This document shows, in pieces, positions 34,441 through 43,969 of a stretch of 64,000 bases of DNA. This DNA comes from CAVSRC01 sp963732845 (GTDB taxonomy: Bacteria > Pseudomonadota > Alphaproteobacteria > Rhizobiales > Kaistiaceae), in NCBI GenBank assembly GCA_963732845.1, contig CAVTBE010000018.1, positions 225,705-289,704 of the forward strand, in the 5' to 3' direction. The position numbers and the translations under genes were made by a program. How positions within the stretch are numbered: the stretch's first letter is position 1; each line of letters opens with the position of its first letter. The notes beneath the pieces were generated by a model, which saw nothing but the letters and a program-made list of their open reading frames with translations, was not told the origin of the DNA and made no database searches.

Positions 34441-34902
34441 TCAATCGGCGATTTCAGGAATTTTATTGCCGCGGGGGCGGGCGCTCGGTCGGATGGCCTC
34501 GGCCAGCGTGGTGCCGTCCATGAGCAGGAGCATGGCCGAATAGGTATCGGCAAAGAGGCGGCGGACGGTGCAGGCCTTCTCGTCGGCGCAATCGGCGCAG
34601 CGGCGATAGGCGGTGCGCGAAATGCAGGGCAACGGGGCGATCGGCCCGTCCATGGCCCTCAGCACGCTGCCGATGGTCATCTCGTGGGGGCGCTTGATGA
34701 GCATGTAGCCGCCGGACCGGCCGCGCCGGCTGGCGACCAGCCCCTTGCGCTTGAGGTCGAGCAGGATGTGTTCGAGGAACTTCTGCGGGATGGCGTCGGC
34801 GCGGGCGATCTCCTCGATCGTCAGGGCTCCGCCAGGTTCCGTCTCAGCGAGACGAAACAGTGCCTTGAACGCGTATTTGGCCTTCTGCGAGATCATTGCC
34901 AT
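34441..34902 (-). CDS. Rrf2-family transcriptional regulator
   Basis: A 153-residue Rrf2 regulator. The winged helix is KYAFKALFRLA followed by LTIEEIARADAIPQKFLEHI and GRSGGYML. The C-terminal half holds four cysteines (CISRTAYRRCADCADEKAC), the pattern that binds an [Fe-S] cluster in IscR-type members or senses thiol state. The ATG at 34902 follows TAGGAG by 6 bases. Located just upstream of the sulfate operon on the same strand, it is the likely sulfur-responsive regulator of that operon, comparable in role to CymR. Confidence 0.88.
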   Translation of the reverse strand: MAMISQKAKYAFKALFRLAETEPGGALTIEEIARADAIPQKFLEHILLDLKRKGLVASRRGRSGGYMLIKRPHEMTIGSVLRAMDGPIAPLPCISRTAYRRCADCADEKACTVRRLFADTYSAMLLLMDGTTLAEAIRPSARPRGNKIPEIAD

Positions 34903-34955
34903 AGACAACTCCTAGAGTCGGGTATAGCACTCGCCCGCGGCTTGTGAAGGCAGGA

Positions 34956-35639
34956 CTATCGGCGCGCGAAGGCGAGATAGGTCGGCCGGCGGCCGGCGGC
35001 AATCGCCTTGGCCTCGTAGCGCGTGCCCGGCCAGCCGGCAAAGGGCAGGCGCCAGTCGTCGGCGCGCTCGGCCGTCCAGTCGAAGGCGGCATGGCGGAGC
35101 GTGTGGAAAAGCGTCCACTCGACATAAGAGGCAATGTCGCTGGCGAAGCGAAAGGCGCCGCCGGGCAGGAGCACGCGGGCGAGGCGATCGAGATTCTCTT
35201 GGCTGACGAAGCGGCGCTTCCAGTGGCGCTTCTTCGGCCAGGGATCGGGGTAGAGCAGGTCGACGGCGGTGAGCGATGCGGCCGGCAGCCAGTCGAGCAG
35301 CATCGCGGCATCGCCATCGAAAAGGCGAATATTGGCGAGGCCGGAATCGGCGATGGCGGCGACGGCGCTGGCCATGCCGTTGAGATAGGGCTCGACGCCG
35401 ATGAAGCCGCAGTCCGGGTCGGCGGTCGCCGCCGCGATCAGGTGCTCGCCGCCGCCGAAGCCGATCTCCAGCGCGATGCGCCGTGGCGCCGCGGGGAACA
35501 GCGTGGCGAGGCTTGCGGGCGACGGCCGGGTGATATCGATGGCGCGGTCGCGGAACAGCGTTGCCATGAGGCGCAAGCGGCGCGGCGACAGGGGCTTGCC
35601 CTTGCGCCTACCGTAGAGGTGGTCGCGCCGTTCGCTCAT
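34956..35639 (-). CDS. trmB: tRNA (guanine(46)-N7)-methyltransferase
   Basis: A 227-residue SAM-dependent methyltransferase. LEIGFGGGEHL is the SAM motif; YPDPWPKKRHWKRRFVS is the TrmB signature; GTRYEAKAIAAGR closes the family pattern. It starts 45 bases after metK, with a GTCCGGCC/GGCCGGAC hairpin (35645-35673) just before its ATG. Confidence 0.96.
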   Translation of the reverse strand: MSERRDHLYGRRKGKPLSPRRLRLMATLFRDRAIDITRPSPASLATLFPAAPRRIALEIGFGGGEHLIAAATADPDCGFIGVEPYLNGMASAVAAIADSGLANIRLFDGDAAMLLDWLPAASLTAVDLLYPDPWPKKRHWKRRFVSQENLDRLARVLLPGGAFRFASDIASYVEWTLFHTLRHAAFDWTAERADDWRLPFAGWPGTRYEAKAIAAGRRPTYLAFARR

Positions 35640-35644
35640 CGTCC

Positions 35645-35673
35645 GTCCGGCCGCTGAGACGCAAGGGCCGGAC
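35645..35673 (-). other. Hairpin between metK and trmB
   Basis: A perfect 8-bp stem GTCCGGCC/GGCCGGAC with a 13-base loop, ending five bases before the trmB ATG. No T-run follows, so it is not an intrinsic terminator; it may mask the trmB translation start. Confidence 0.45.
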
Positions 35674-35684
35674 TCCCTCCAGCG

Positions 35685-36854
<1,170 letters not shown>

Positions 36855-37043
36855 GAAACGCTGCTCCCCCAAGTCTAAAGTTCACAACCGGACGACGTCT
36901 CCGGCCGGCTTCGCGGCGGTGTTGTGACAGCGAACGCGACAGGGGTCAATCGCTGCCAACCCGGAACCGGACAGCACAACGCACGCTCCACACCCGGGCC
37001 TGGGCATGGACCGCAAAGCGGCGCAAGGTCCGGTGAAGCTGGC

Positions 37044-37463
37044 TCAGGCGGGTTTGTCGTCGTCGCCCGCCATGGCGCGGACGAGATCGATGATCCGACG
37101 GCGTTGATGCGCGTCCTTGATGCGCACGAACGCCTTGTTGAGCTGGATTCCCTCGGAACTGGAGAGGAAATCGACGACGTAGTTCGTCGGCGAAGTTTCA
37201 TCGAGGCCCGTCGCATCTCCCGTCGGCGTCGCCGGTGCATCCTCGAAGAAGAACGAGATCGGCACGGACAGGACACGGGCGATATGCTGGAGGCGGCTGG
37301 CGCCGATCCGGTTGGTACCCTTCTCGTATTTCTGGATCTGCTGGAAGGTGATGCCGAGCTGGTCGCCCAGCTTTTCCTGGCTCATGCCCAGCATCATGCG
37401 CCGGAGTCGGACCCGACTTCCGACATGGATGTCGATCGGGTTGGGCTGTTTTTTGTTGGCCAT
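37044..37463 (-). CDS. XRE-family transcriptional regulator
   Basis: A 139-residue Cro/CI-type regulator with the helix-turn-helix IHVGSRVRLRRMMLGMSQEK followed by LGDQLGITFQQIQKYEKGTN. The layout matches the small regulators that lie beside metK across Hyphomicrobiales (Sinorhizobium PhrR-like). The start at 37463 (MANKKQPNPIDIHVG) is the conserved one; an upstream in-frame start adds ten residues. Targets unknown. Confidence 0.9.
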   Translation of the reverse strand: MANKKQPNPIDIHVGSRVRLRRMMLGMSQEKLGDQLGITFQQIQKYEKGTNRIGASRLQHIARVLSVPISFFFEDAPATPTGDATGLDETSPTNYVVDFLSSSEGIQLNKAFVRIKDAHQRRRIIDLVRAMAGDDDKPA

Positions 37464-37614
37464 TTTTTGGCTTTCGTCCTTATCGCCGCTCACAAAGCGG
37501 TCCTTGATTATGTCCGGGTGTGCGCATCACCATACCCAGCGCGGTAATCATGACATAACGCGCAGCATCGACAATGCGGCCGACCATCACTGGCCGCCAC
37601 ACTCCCGTGTGCCT

Positions 37615-39285
37615 TCAACGAGAGGGATATTGGCCGGCAATGGCAATTTGTGTCAATTGTCCGTCAAATCCCCTTTTAACCTTGGTTAACAAGCCCCCAA
37701 CCGCCGAAACGGCCAACAAAACGGCGAAAATAAGGTCACCGAATCGGGCATAGGGCGTCGCCGGCAGACCGACCGGTAGGTCGCCGTTAACCACCCCCAT
37801 ATGGCCGAGGCCGAGGCTGGCGATCACCCGCCCATGGGCGTCGACGATGGCCGAAATGCCGGAATTGGCCGAGCGGACCAGGGGGAGGCCTTCCTCGACG
37901 GCGCGCACGCGGGCTTGCAGAAAATGCTGATAGGGCCCCGGCGTGTCGCCGAACCAGGCGTCGTCGGTGACGTTCAGCATCCACCCCGGGCGGGCGCCGG
38001 GTGGCAGCGCCGCGCCGGGGAAGATGATCTCGTAGCAGACCAGCGGCGCCGCCGGCGGCGCCCCCGGCACGGTGAGGCTCCGCGGCTGCGTGCCGGCCGC
38101 GAAGCCGCCGGGGAGGGTGATGAGTTGCCTAAGCCCCAGCCGGCGGAGCAGACCGGCGAAGGGTATGTATTCGCCGAAGGGGACGAGGTGAACCTTGTCA
38201 TAGGCGTCGAGGATCTCGCCGTTGTCGCCGATGACGTAGATGGCGTTGAAGATGGGCGGGAGGCCGTCGGCGCCGACATCGGCCGCACGTTCGGCGCGGG
38301 CGGCGCCGGTGATGAGCGTGGTTCCCGGCGGCAGCAGGTCGGCGATGGCTTGCAGCGCGCTCGGCCGTTCGGTGAGCAGGAAGGGGAATGCCGATTCGGG
38401 CCAGACGAGATGGGTGACACCGGCGAGCCCGGCCGCGCCCTTGCCGCCGCCGGAGAGGTCGACATAGCGCTGCATGATCTCGTCGGCCTTCTCGAACCCC
38501 CAGCGTTCGCCGAGCGGGATGTTGGGCTGCAGGATGCGCAGGTGAACGCCGGGAACCGATGCATCGGGTCCCCCGGCCAGACGCACGGCGCCGAAACCGA
38601 GATGGGCGACGAACAGAACGCCGGCGGCGGCGAAGGCGATGCGCCCCGCCTTGCGGTCGGCGGCGTCCTCGGCAACCAGCAGGACCGGCGCGGCGAAGAT
38701 CAGGCACGCGGCGAGCGTCAGCCCCCAGATGCCGACCAGCGCCGCCGACTGCATCATCAGCGGCATCGGCGTCAGCGCGTAGCCGATCGCGTTCCACGGG
38801 AAACCGGTGAAGAGATGACCGCGCAGCCATTCGGCGATCGACAGCGCCACGGCGAAGACAAGTACGCGCGACCAGCTTTCGGACCAGAAGAGGCGGGCAA
38901 GGGCGGCGCCGAAGGCCCAGAAGAGCGCCATCCCCGCCGGCAGGACGACGACGGCGAAGGGCATCAGCCAGCCGAAGACATCCGCCTGGACCAGGAAGGC
39001 GGCGCCGACCCACCACAGGCCGGCGAGGAAAAAGCCGAAGCCGAAGCTCCAGCCGACGATCGCCGCCGGCAGCAGGCGGCGGAGCCAGCCTGAGCCTTCG
39101 TCAGCGGTGGCGCCATCGATCAGCCAGACGAAGACCGGAAAGGTCAGCCAGAGGACCGGAAAGACGTCGAACGGCGCGAAGGCCAGCGCCGACAGCGCGC
39201 CGGCTGCGAACGCGACGGCGAAGCGGCGCCAGCCCCACAGAACGATGACCAGATTGGCGTAGGATCGCACCCTAGAGCCTTTCAC
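37615..39285 (-). CDS. lnt: Apolipoprotein N-acyltransferase
   Basis: A 556-residue inner-membrane enzyme that adds the third acyl chain to lipoproteins. About six N-terminal membrane segments are followed by a nitrilase-like domain with the catalytic triad Glu (HLVWPESAFPF), Lys (YDKVHLVPFGEYIPF) and Cys (LVCYEIIFPG). The first in-frame GTG (39285) lies inside the terminal repeat of a MITE-like element; GTG at 39270 is an alternative and leaves the first membrane segment intact. The element separates lnt from corC, its usual operon neighbour. Confidence 0.95.
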   Translation of the reverse strand: MKGSRVRSYANLVIVLWGWRRFAVAFAAGALSALAFAPFDVFPVLWLTFPVFVWLIDGATADEGSGWLRRLLPAAIVGWSFGFGFFLAGLWWVGAAFLVQADVFGWLMPFAVVVLPAGMALFWAFGAALARLFWSESWSRVLVFAVALSIAEWLRGHLFTGFPWNAIGYALTPMPLMMQSAALVGIWGLTLAACLIFAAPVLLVAEDAADRKAGRIAFAAAGVLFVAHLGFGAVRLAGGPDASVPGVHLRILQPNIPLGERWGFEKADEIMQRYVDLSGGGKGAAGLAGVTHLVWPESAFPFLLTERPSALQAIADLLPPGTTLITGAARAERAADVGADGLPPIFNAIYVIGDNGEILDAYDKVHLVPFGEYIPFAGLLRRLGLRQLITLPGGFAAGTQPRSLTVPGAPPAAPLVCYEIIFPGAALPPGARPGWMLNVTDDAWFGDTPGPYQHFLQARVRAVEEGLPLVRSANSGISAIVDAHGRVIASLGLGHMGVVNGDLPVGLPATPYARFGDLIFAVLLAVSAVGGLLTKVKRGFDGQLTQIAIAGQYPSR

Positions 39286-39544
39286 AGTCAGATGGGATCA
39301 ATTCCGTTTCTCGGCCGGCGCGGCGATCCGGCGTCGAGACCGGCGAAGGGCGATGTGGTGCATCGGTCGAGCCGGGACCGGCGTCGGGCGCCCGCCGGCC
39401 GGAAACCCAAAGGGACGGGCGCTTTTGCATCATGATCGTCGCCGTCGGGCTCGGCCGTACCCCGGGTACGCCCTTCACCCGCCGGCTTGATCCTGTCGCA
39501 AAATCGCTCCGTCGGAATGGTTCCATCTGACTGTGAAAGGCTCT
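39274..39544. mobile_element. MITE-like element with 22-bp perfect terminal inverted repeats
   Basis: AGAGCCTTTCACAGTCAGAT plus GG (39274-39295) recurs as a perfect inverted copy at 39523-39544; similarity extends imperfectly another dozen bases inward (ATTCCG). The 271-bp element encodes no transposase. It lies between corC and lnt, and its left end forms the first codons of lnt. No clear target duplication is visible. Confidence 0.75.
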
Positions 39545-39654
39545 CGTTGCGCTCCACCCGAACTCGCGTGCCGCCCGAATCAGGGAGATGAGGGTCGGGG
39601 CGCGACGGGCCGCGGTCAAGCGAGACGACCAATTCCGTTGCGCGATGCGACCGC

Positions 39655-40731
39655 TCAGCCGGCCGACGCAGCGGTATCGGGCGGCGGTTGACGGCGGCGG
39701 CGCGGCTCGCGCGGACCGGACGGGCGCTTGCTGATCCTGAGCCGCTTGATGCGGCGGGGATCGGCATCGAGGACCTCGAACTCGTAGCCGCCCGGCGCCG
39801 AAACCAGTTCGCCGCGCACGGGGATGCGTCCGACCAGCGCGAAGACCAGGCCGCCGATGGTATCGACATCCTCGCCATGTTTGCCGGCGTCGAAATCGGT
39901 GCCGACGACCTTGGCGACCTCCTCCAGATCGGCACGGGCATCGGCGAGGAAGCCGCCGTCCTTGTCGGGCACGATCATCGGGCCGACAGCGTCGTCGTGC
40001 TCGTCCTCGATCTCGCCGACGACCATTTCGAGCGCATCCTCGAGCGAGACGAGGCCGTCGGTGCCGCCATACTCGTCGATGACCAGGGCCAGCTGCATGT
40101 GCGCCGCCTGCATGTTGGCGAGCAGCGTGGCCACCGGCATGGAGGGCGGAACGAAGAGGATGTTGCGCACGAGGTCGGCCTTGGCGAGCGTCTTGCCGAG
40201 ATCGACGCAGGCGAGATCGAGCTTGACGGCCTGTTCCCCGTCGTCCGGTTTGCCGGTGGCGGACTTGTCGCCATTCCCCGGCGCCCGCCTGCCGGCGGCA
40301 TCGGCGATGTGGGCCATCAGGTCCTTGATGTGGACGAGGCCGACCGGGTCGTCGAGGGTCTCGCGGAAGACCGGCATGCGCGAATGGCCGGACCTGAGAA
40401 AGGTGACCAGCAGCTCGCCGAGAGAGGCGTCGATCTCGACCGACTCGATATCGGCGCGCGGCACCATGATGTCGTCGACGCGCATGTCGCGGAGCCGCAG
40501 GATGTTGGCGAGCATGGCCCGCTCTTCCGGCGTGAAGTCGGCGCCGCCATCCTGCGGAGCGGCCAGCGCGGCGGCGAGATCGTCGCGCAGCGTGCCGGCG
40601 CCCCTGAGGCCGACCGCGGCCCGCAGGCGGTCGAGCCAGGTTTCGTGGCTGCGCGTACTGTCGGCGGGCTCGCCTTCGGAGGCGGAGCCGGCGGCGGGGT
40701 CAGTTGAGGCCTGTTTGGATGCTTCGCTCAT
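39655..40731 (-). CDS. corC: CorC/HlyC-type CBS-domain protein
   Basis: 358 residues: a variable N-terminus, two CBS domains (DIMVPRADIESVEIDASLGE, then SGHSRMPVFRETLDDPVGLV, LFVPPSMPVATLLANMQ), ALVIDEYGGTDGLVSLEDAL, and the C-terminal CorC_HlyC domain (DTIGGLVFALVGRIPVRGEL). It lacks the DUF21 membrane domain, as in E. coli CorC. Linked to magnesium/cobalt efflux and outer-membrane homeostasis; the exact function is uncertain. It has an unusually long insertion (residues about 147-170, Gly/Asp-rich) between the CBS repeats. Confidence 0.9.
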   Translation of the reverse strand: MSEASKQASTDPAAGSASEGEPADSTRSHETWLDRLRAAVGLRGAGTLRDDLAAALAAPQDGGADFTPEERAMLANILRLRDMRVDDIMVPRADIESVEIDASLGELLVTFLRSGHSRMPVFRETLDDPVGLVHIKDLMAHIADAAGRRAPGNGDKSATGKPDDGEQAVKLDLACVDLGKTLAKADLVRNILFVPPSMPVATLLANMQAAHMQLALVIDEYGGTDGLVSLEDALEMVVGEIEDEHDDAVGPMIVPDKDGGFLADARADLEEVAKVVGTDFDAGKHGEDVDTIGGLVFALVGRIPVRGELVSAPGGYEFEVLDADPRRIKRLRISKRPSGPREPRRRRQPPPDTAASAG

Positions 40732-40754
40732 CTCGGGGGTCAGGGTTCAGCCCG

Positions 40755-41258
40755 TCAATCGGCCGGTTCAGCGTAAGGATCGGCGATGCCGAGGCTGGCC
40801 AGTATAGCCGTTTCGAGCCATTCCATCACGGCCGCCTCGCCGTCGGTTTCGTGGTCGTAGCCGATGAGGTGCAGAAATCCATGAACAATCAGATGGGTGA
40901 CATGGTCGGCAAAGTCCAACCTTTGCGCGCCGGATTCGGCCGCGATGGTCTCCAGCGCCATGACGATGTCGCCGAGCGGCGGCCCGAGCTTGCCAGGCGC
41001 CAAGGGGGCGGCGGGAAAGGAAAGCACGTTGGTCGGCTGGTCCTTGCCGCGATATTGCCGGTTGAGCACGCGGATACGGGCGTCGTCGGTGAAGACCAGG
41101 GAGACCTCGGCACCGCCGACGATGGGCGGCAGATCCACCGTCCGGCAGGCGGCGAGCGCGCGATCGACCAGGGCCTGAAGGTCCGCCTCGGCCGGCCAGC
41201 CGTCGGCCTCGATCAGGATATCGGCAAGAATGTCGGGACTGCCGGCGTCGGACGACAG
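40755..41258 (-). CDS. ybeY: Endoribonuclease YbeY, no canonical start codon
   Basis: A metal-dependent endoribonuclease for 16S rRNA 3' processing and ribosome quality control. The zinc motif HGFLHLIGYDHE is intact, as are RVLNRQYRGKDQPTNVLSFP and PPLGDIVMALE. The first standard start in frame is GTG 41138, but conserved N-terminal sequence continues upstream (ILIEADGWPAEADLQALVDR), up to a TAG that ends phoH. Within it there is no ATG, GTG or TTG. A CTG at 41258 follows GAGAAAGG by eight bases and gives 167 residues, the normal length. Either CTG initiates or a nearby base is wrong. Confidence 0.9.
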   Translation of the reverse strand: MSSDAGSPDILADILIEADGWPAEADLQALVDRALAACRTVDLPPIVGGAEVSLVFTDDARIRVLNRQYRGKDQPTNVLSFPAAPLAPGKLGPPLGDIVMALETIAAESGAQRLDFADHVTHLIVHGFLHLIGYDHETDGEAAVMEWLETAILASLGIADPYAEPAD

Positions 41259-41273
41259 GGCTGGAGCCTTTCT

Positions 41274-42311
41274 CTAGATCCCCTCCCCGGGGGTCCGCTC
41301 GGGCCGGTCGTAGGCCTCGACGATGCGGGCAACCAGCGGATGGCGGACGACATCGGCGGCGGTGAAGCGCACCTGGGCGACGCCGGCGACGTCCTTGAGC
41401 AGATCGACCGCCTCGTTGAGACCGGAGACGGTGCCGCGCGGCAGGTCGATCTGCGACGGATCGCCCGTGACGATCATGCGCGAGTTTTCGCCGAGGCGGG
41501 TGAGAAACATCTTCATCTGCATGGACGAGGTGTTCTGCGCCTCGTCGAGGATGACGACGGCATTGGCGAGCGTCCGCCCACGCATGAAGGCGAGCGGCGC
41601 CACCTCGATGGAGCCCGACTGGAAGCCGCGCTCGACCTTGTCGAAGGGCATCATGTCGTAGAGCGCGTCATAGAGCGGGCGCAGATAGGGATCGACCTTC
41701 TCGCGCATGTCGCCGGGCAGGAAGCCGAGGCGCTCGCCGGCCTCGACCGCCGGGCGCGACAGGATGATGCGGTCGACGGCGCCGCGCTCGAGCATGGCGG
41801 CGGCATAGGCGACGGCGAGGTAGGTCTTGCCGGTGCCGGCCGGGCCGATGCCGAAGGTCAGCTCGGCGCGGTCGAAGGCCCGCATATAGGCGTCCTGCAT
41901 GGGCGTGCGCGCCATCACCGTGCGCCGACGCGTGGCGATCTGCGCCATGGCGAGGCGGCCCTTGGGCTGCTCCAGCGTCGGCAGGCTGAGCTGGGCTTCC
42001 GCCGCGGTCGCCATGCGGATGGCGCCGTCGACATCGCCCTGGGCGAGCGCGTGGCCCTCCTGCAGGCGGCCATAGAGCATGTCGAGCGCCAGGCGGGCGC
42101 GGGTCAGCGCCTCGGTATTGCCGCGCAGCGTCACCTGATTGCCGCGCGCCACCGCATCGATGCCGAGGCGCTGCTCGAGCAAAGCGAGGTTCTGGTCGAA
42201 TTCGCCGAAGAGCTCCGGAATCAGGCGATTGTCGTCGAAGGCGACGACGATGTGGCCGTGATCCGGCGGCGCCGGGTCGGCGGGAACCGGAATGGTCGGG
42301 CGCGCGGTCAC
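41274..42311 (-). CDS. ybeZ: PhoH-like ATPase (YbeZ)
   Basis: A 345-residue P-loop protein that partners YbeY. Walker A GPAGTGKTYLAVAYA, Walker B VVILDEAQNTSS, sensor MIVTGDPSQIDLP; an N-terminal KH-like region precedes it. The GTG start at 42311 overlaps the miaB TGA (GTGA), so translation is coupled. Order miaB-phoH-ybeY-corC is conserved across proteobacteria. Confidence 0.94.
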   Translation of the reverse strand: MTARPTIPVPADPAPPDHGHIVVAFDDNRLIPELFGEFDQNLALLEQRLGIDAVARGNQVTLRGNTEALTRARLALDMLYGRLQEGHALAQGDVDGAIRMATAAEAQLSLPTLEQPKGRLAMAQIATRRRTVMARTPMQDAYMRAFDRAELTFGIGPAGTGKTYLAVAYAAAMLERGAVDRIILSRPAVEAGERLGFLPGDMREKVDPYLRPLYDALYDMMPFDKVERGFQSGSIEVAPLAFMRGRTLANAVVILDEAQNTSSMQMKMFLTRLGENSRMIVTGDPSQIDLPRGTVSGLNEAVDLLKDVAGVAQVRFTAADVVRHPLVARIVEAYDRPERTPGEGI

Positions 42312-43816
42312 GAGACGGCCTCCATGGCGGGCGCGTCCGCCAGCGTGCCGAACAGGCTGTTGGCGGAGCTCGATTCGATCGCCACGCGGGCGATGGTGCC
42401 GATCAGTTGCGGACCGCCGGAAACGTGGATCGGCTGGAGCCAGGGCGAACGGCCGACGATCTGGCCGGGATGACGGCCGGGACGCTCGAACAGGATGTCG
42501 GCGGTGATGCCGACGCGCGAGGCGAGGAACGCCGCCTGACGGGCGACGATACGCTGCTGCAGGCGCTGCAGGCGCTCGTTCTTCACCGCGTCGGGCACCT
42601 GATCGGGGCGAGACGCCGCGGGCGTGCCGGGGCGCGGGCTGTATTTGAACGAATAGGCGGCGACGTGGCCGGCCTCTTCGAGGATCTCGAGCGTCCGGAC
42701 GAAGTCATCTTCCGTCTCACCGGGAAAGCCGACGATATAGTCGCTGGCGAGCGCGATGTCGGCCCTGGCGGCGCGGACGCGCTCGACCAGACGCAGATAA
42801 TCGGCGGCGGTGTGGCGCCGGTTCATGGCAGCCAGAATCCGGTCCGAGCCCGACTGAACGGGCAGATGCAGATAGGGCATCAGCGCAGCCAGATCGCGAT
42901 GGGCGGCGATGAGATCGTCGGCCATGTCGCGGGGATGGCTGGTGGTGTAGCGCAGGCGGTCGATGCCGGGGATTTCGGCCAGGCGGAAGAGCAGCCGGCC
43001 GAGGCCCCAGTCACGCCCGTCGGCGCCTTCGCCATGCCAGGCATTGACGTTCTGGCCGAGCAAAGTGAGCTCGCGCACGCCGGATTCCGCCAGTCGCATG
43101 GCCTCGGCGACGATGGTGGCGACCGGCCGCGAGACCTCGGCACCGCGGGTATAGGGCACGACGCAGAAGGTGCAGAACTTGTCGCAGCCTTCCTGCACGG
43201 TGAGGAACGCCGAAACTCGCCGGCTGGCACCAATCCCTCCCCGGAACGGGGAGGGGGGACCGCCCGCAGGGCGGTGGGTGGGGTCCGTTGCGATCTCGCC
43301 CCACCCGGCGGCTTCGCCGCCACCCTCCCCTCGCGGGGAGGGATGGGGATCTGTGGCGCGCGTATCGATGCCATCCAGCCTGGCGAACTTGTCGGCGACG
43401 TCGAACTCAGTCTCGACCACGCGGCGGCCGGCATGGGCCGCGGCGATCAGCTCCGGCAGGCGCTGATAGGATTGCGGGCCGACGACGAGATCGACCACCG
43501 GCGCGCGCGACACGATCTCCGCTCCTTCGGCCTGAGCGACGCAGCCGGCCACCCCGACCAGCACCTGGCGGCCTTCGGCGCGGCCGGCGTCTTTCAGCGC
43601 GCGAAACCGGCCAAGCTCGGAATAGACCTTCTCGGCTGCTTTTTCGCGGATATGGCAGGTGTTGAGGAGGATGAGATCGGCCGCCTCGGGCGTGTCCACC
43701 GGCCGGTAGCCGGACCCCGCCAGAACGTCCGTCATCCGCTCGGAATCGTAGACGTTCATCTGGCAGCCATAGGTCTTGATGAAAACAGTCTTCAGGTCCG
43801 CGTCCGATCTCTTCAT
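42308..43816 (-). CDS. miaB: tRNA-2-methylthio-N6-dimethylallyladenosine synthase, with in-frame repeat insertion
   Basis: A 502-residue radical-SAM methylthiotransferase that modifies A37 of tRNAs. The N-terminal cluster cysteines lie in KTYGCQMN, LNTCHIRE and VAGCVAQ; the radical-SAM cluster is EGCDKFCTFCVVPYTRGAEV; the TRAM domain ends the protein (ADILFERPGRHPGQIVGRSP). Between the two (residues about 153-197) a roughly 45-residue Gly/Pro/Arg-rich stretch interrupts what is normally a short linker before VSAFLTVQEGC. Its DNA is a palindromic repeat (43226-43360). The frame is preserved and all catalytic residues are present, so activity is plausible. Confidence 0.95.
   Translation of the reverse strand: MKRSDADLKTVFIKTYGCQMNVYDSERMTDVLAGSGYRPVDTPEAADLILLNTCHIREKAAEKVYSELGRFRALKDAGRAEGRQVLVGVAGCVAQAEGAEIVSRAPVVDLVVGPQSYQRLPELIAAAHAGRRVVETEFDVADKFARLDGIDTRATDPHPSPRGEGGGEAAGWGEIATDPTHRPAGGPPSPFRGGIGASRRVSAFLTVQEGCDKFCTFCVVPYTRGAEVSRPVATIVAEAMRLAESGVRELTLLGQNVNAWHGEGADGRDWGLGRLLFRLAEIPGIDRLRYTTSHPRDMADDLIAAHRDLAALMPYLHLPVQSGSDRILAAMNRRHTAADYLRLVERVRAARADIALASDYIVGFPGETEDDFVRTLEILEEAGHVAAYSFKYSPRPGTPAASRPDQVPDAVKNERLQRLQQRIVARQAAFLASRVGITADILFERPGRHPGQIVGRSPWLQPIHVSGGPQLIGTIARVAIESSSANSLFGTLADAPAMEAVS
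43226..43360. repeat. Compound palindromic repeat inside miaB
   Basis: A mirrored set of hairpins: CCTCCCC/GGGGAGG (43236-43254), ACCGCCC/GGGCGGT, then GGCGGC/GCCGCC and CCTCCCC/GGGGAGG (43324-43341), with CCCACC/GGTGGG elements pairing across the middle. The whole is about 135 bases, a multiple of three, and contains no stop in the miaB frame. The module with CCCCACCC...CACCCTCCCC...GGGGAGGG is also present in the spacer at about 5365-5425. Confidence 0.8.
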
Positions 43817-43969
43817 GAAATCCGATGGTTAACCGAGGCCCGGGGGTCAAAGCCGGCGGCAGCCCCGTACCCGTTCCTTAGCGTTTTTCGGCGCCCAAGA
43901 GAATAGGCGGGGTGGATGGCCGCAGAATGACGGCGGCGCCCGCTCCTGCCGAGGAAACGCACCGGCGGC

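Noticed and set aside
36873..37043. Possible SAM riboswitch upstream of metK
   Set aside because: No SAM-II or SAM/SAH consensus could be found by eye in this spacer.
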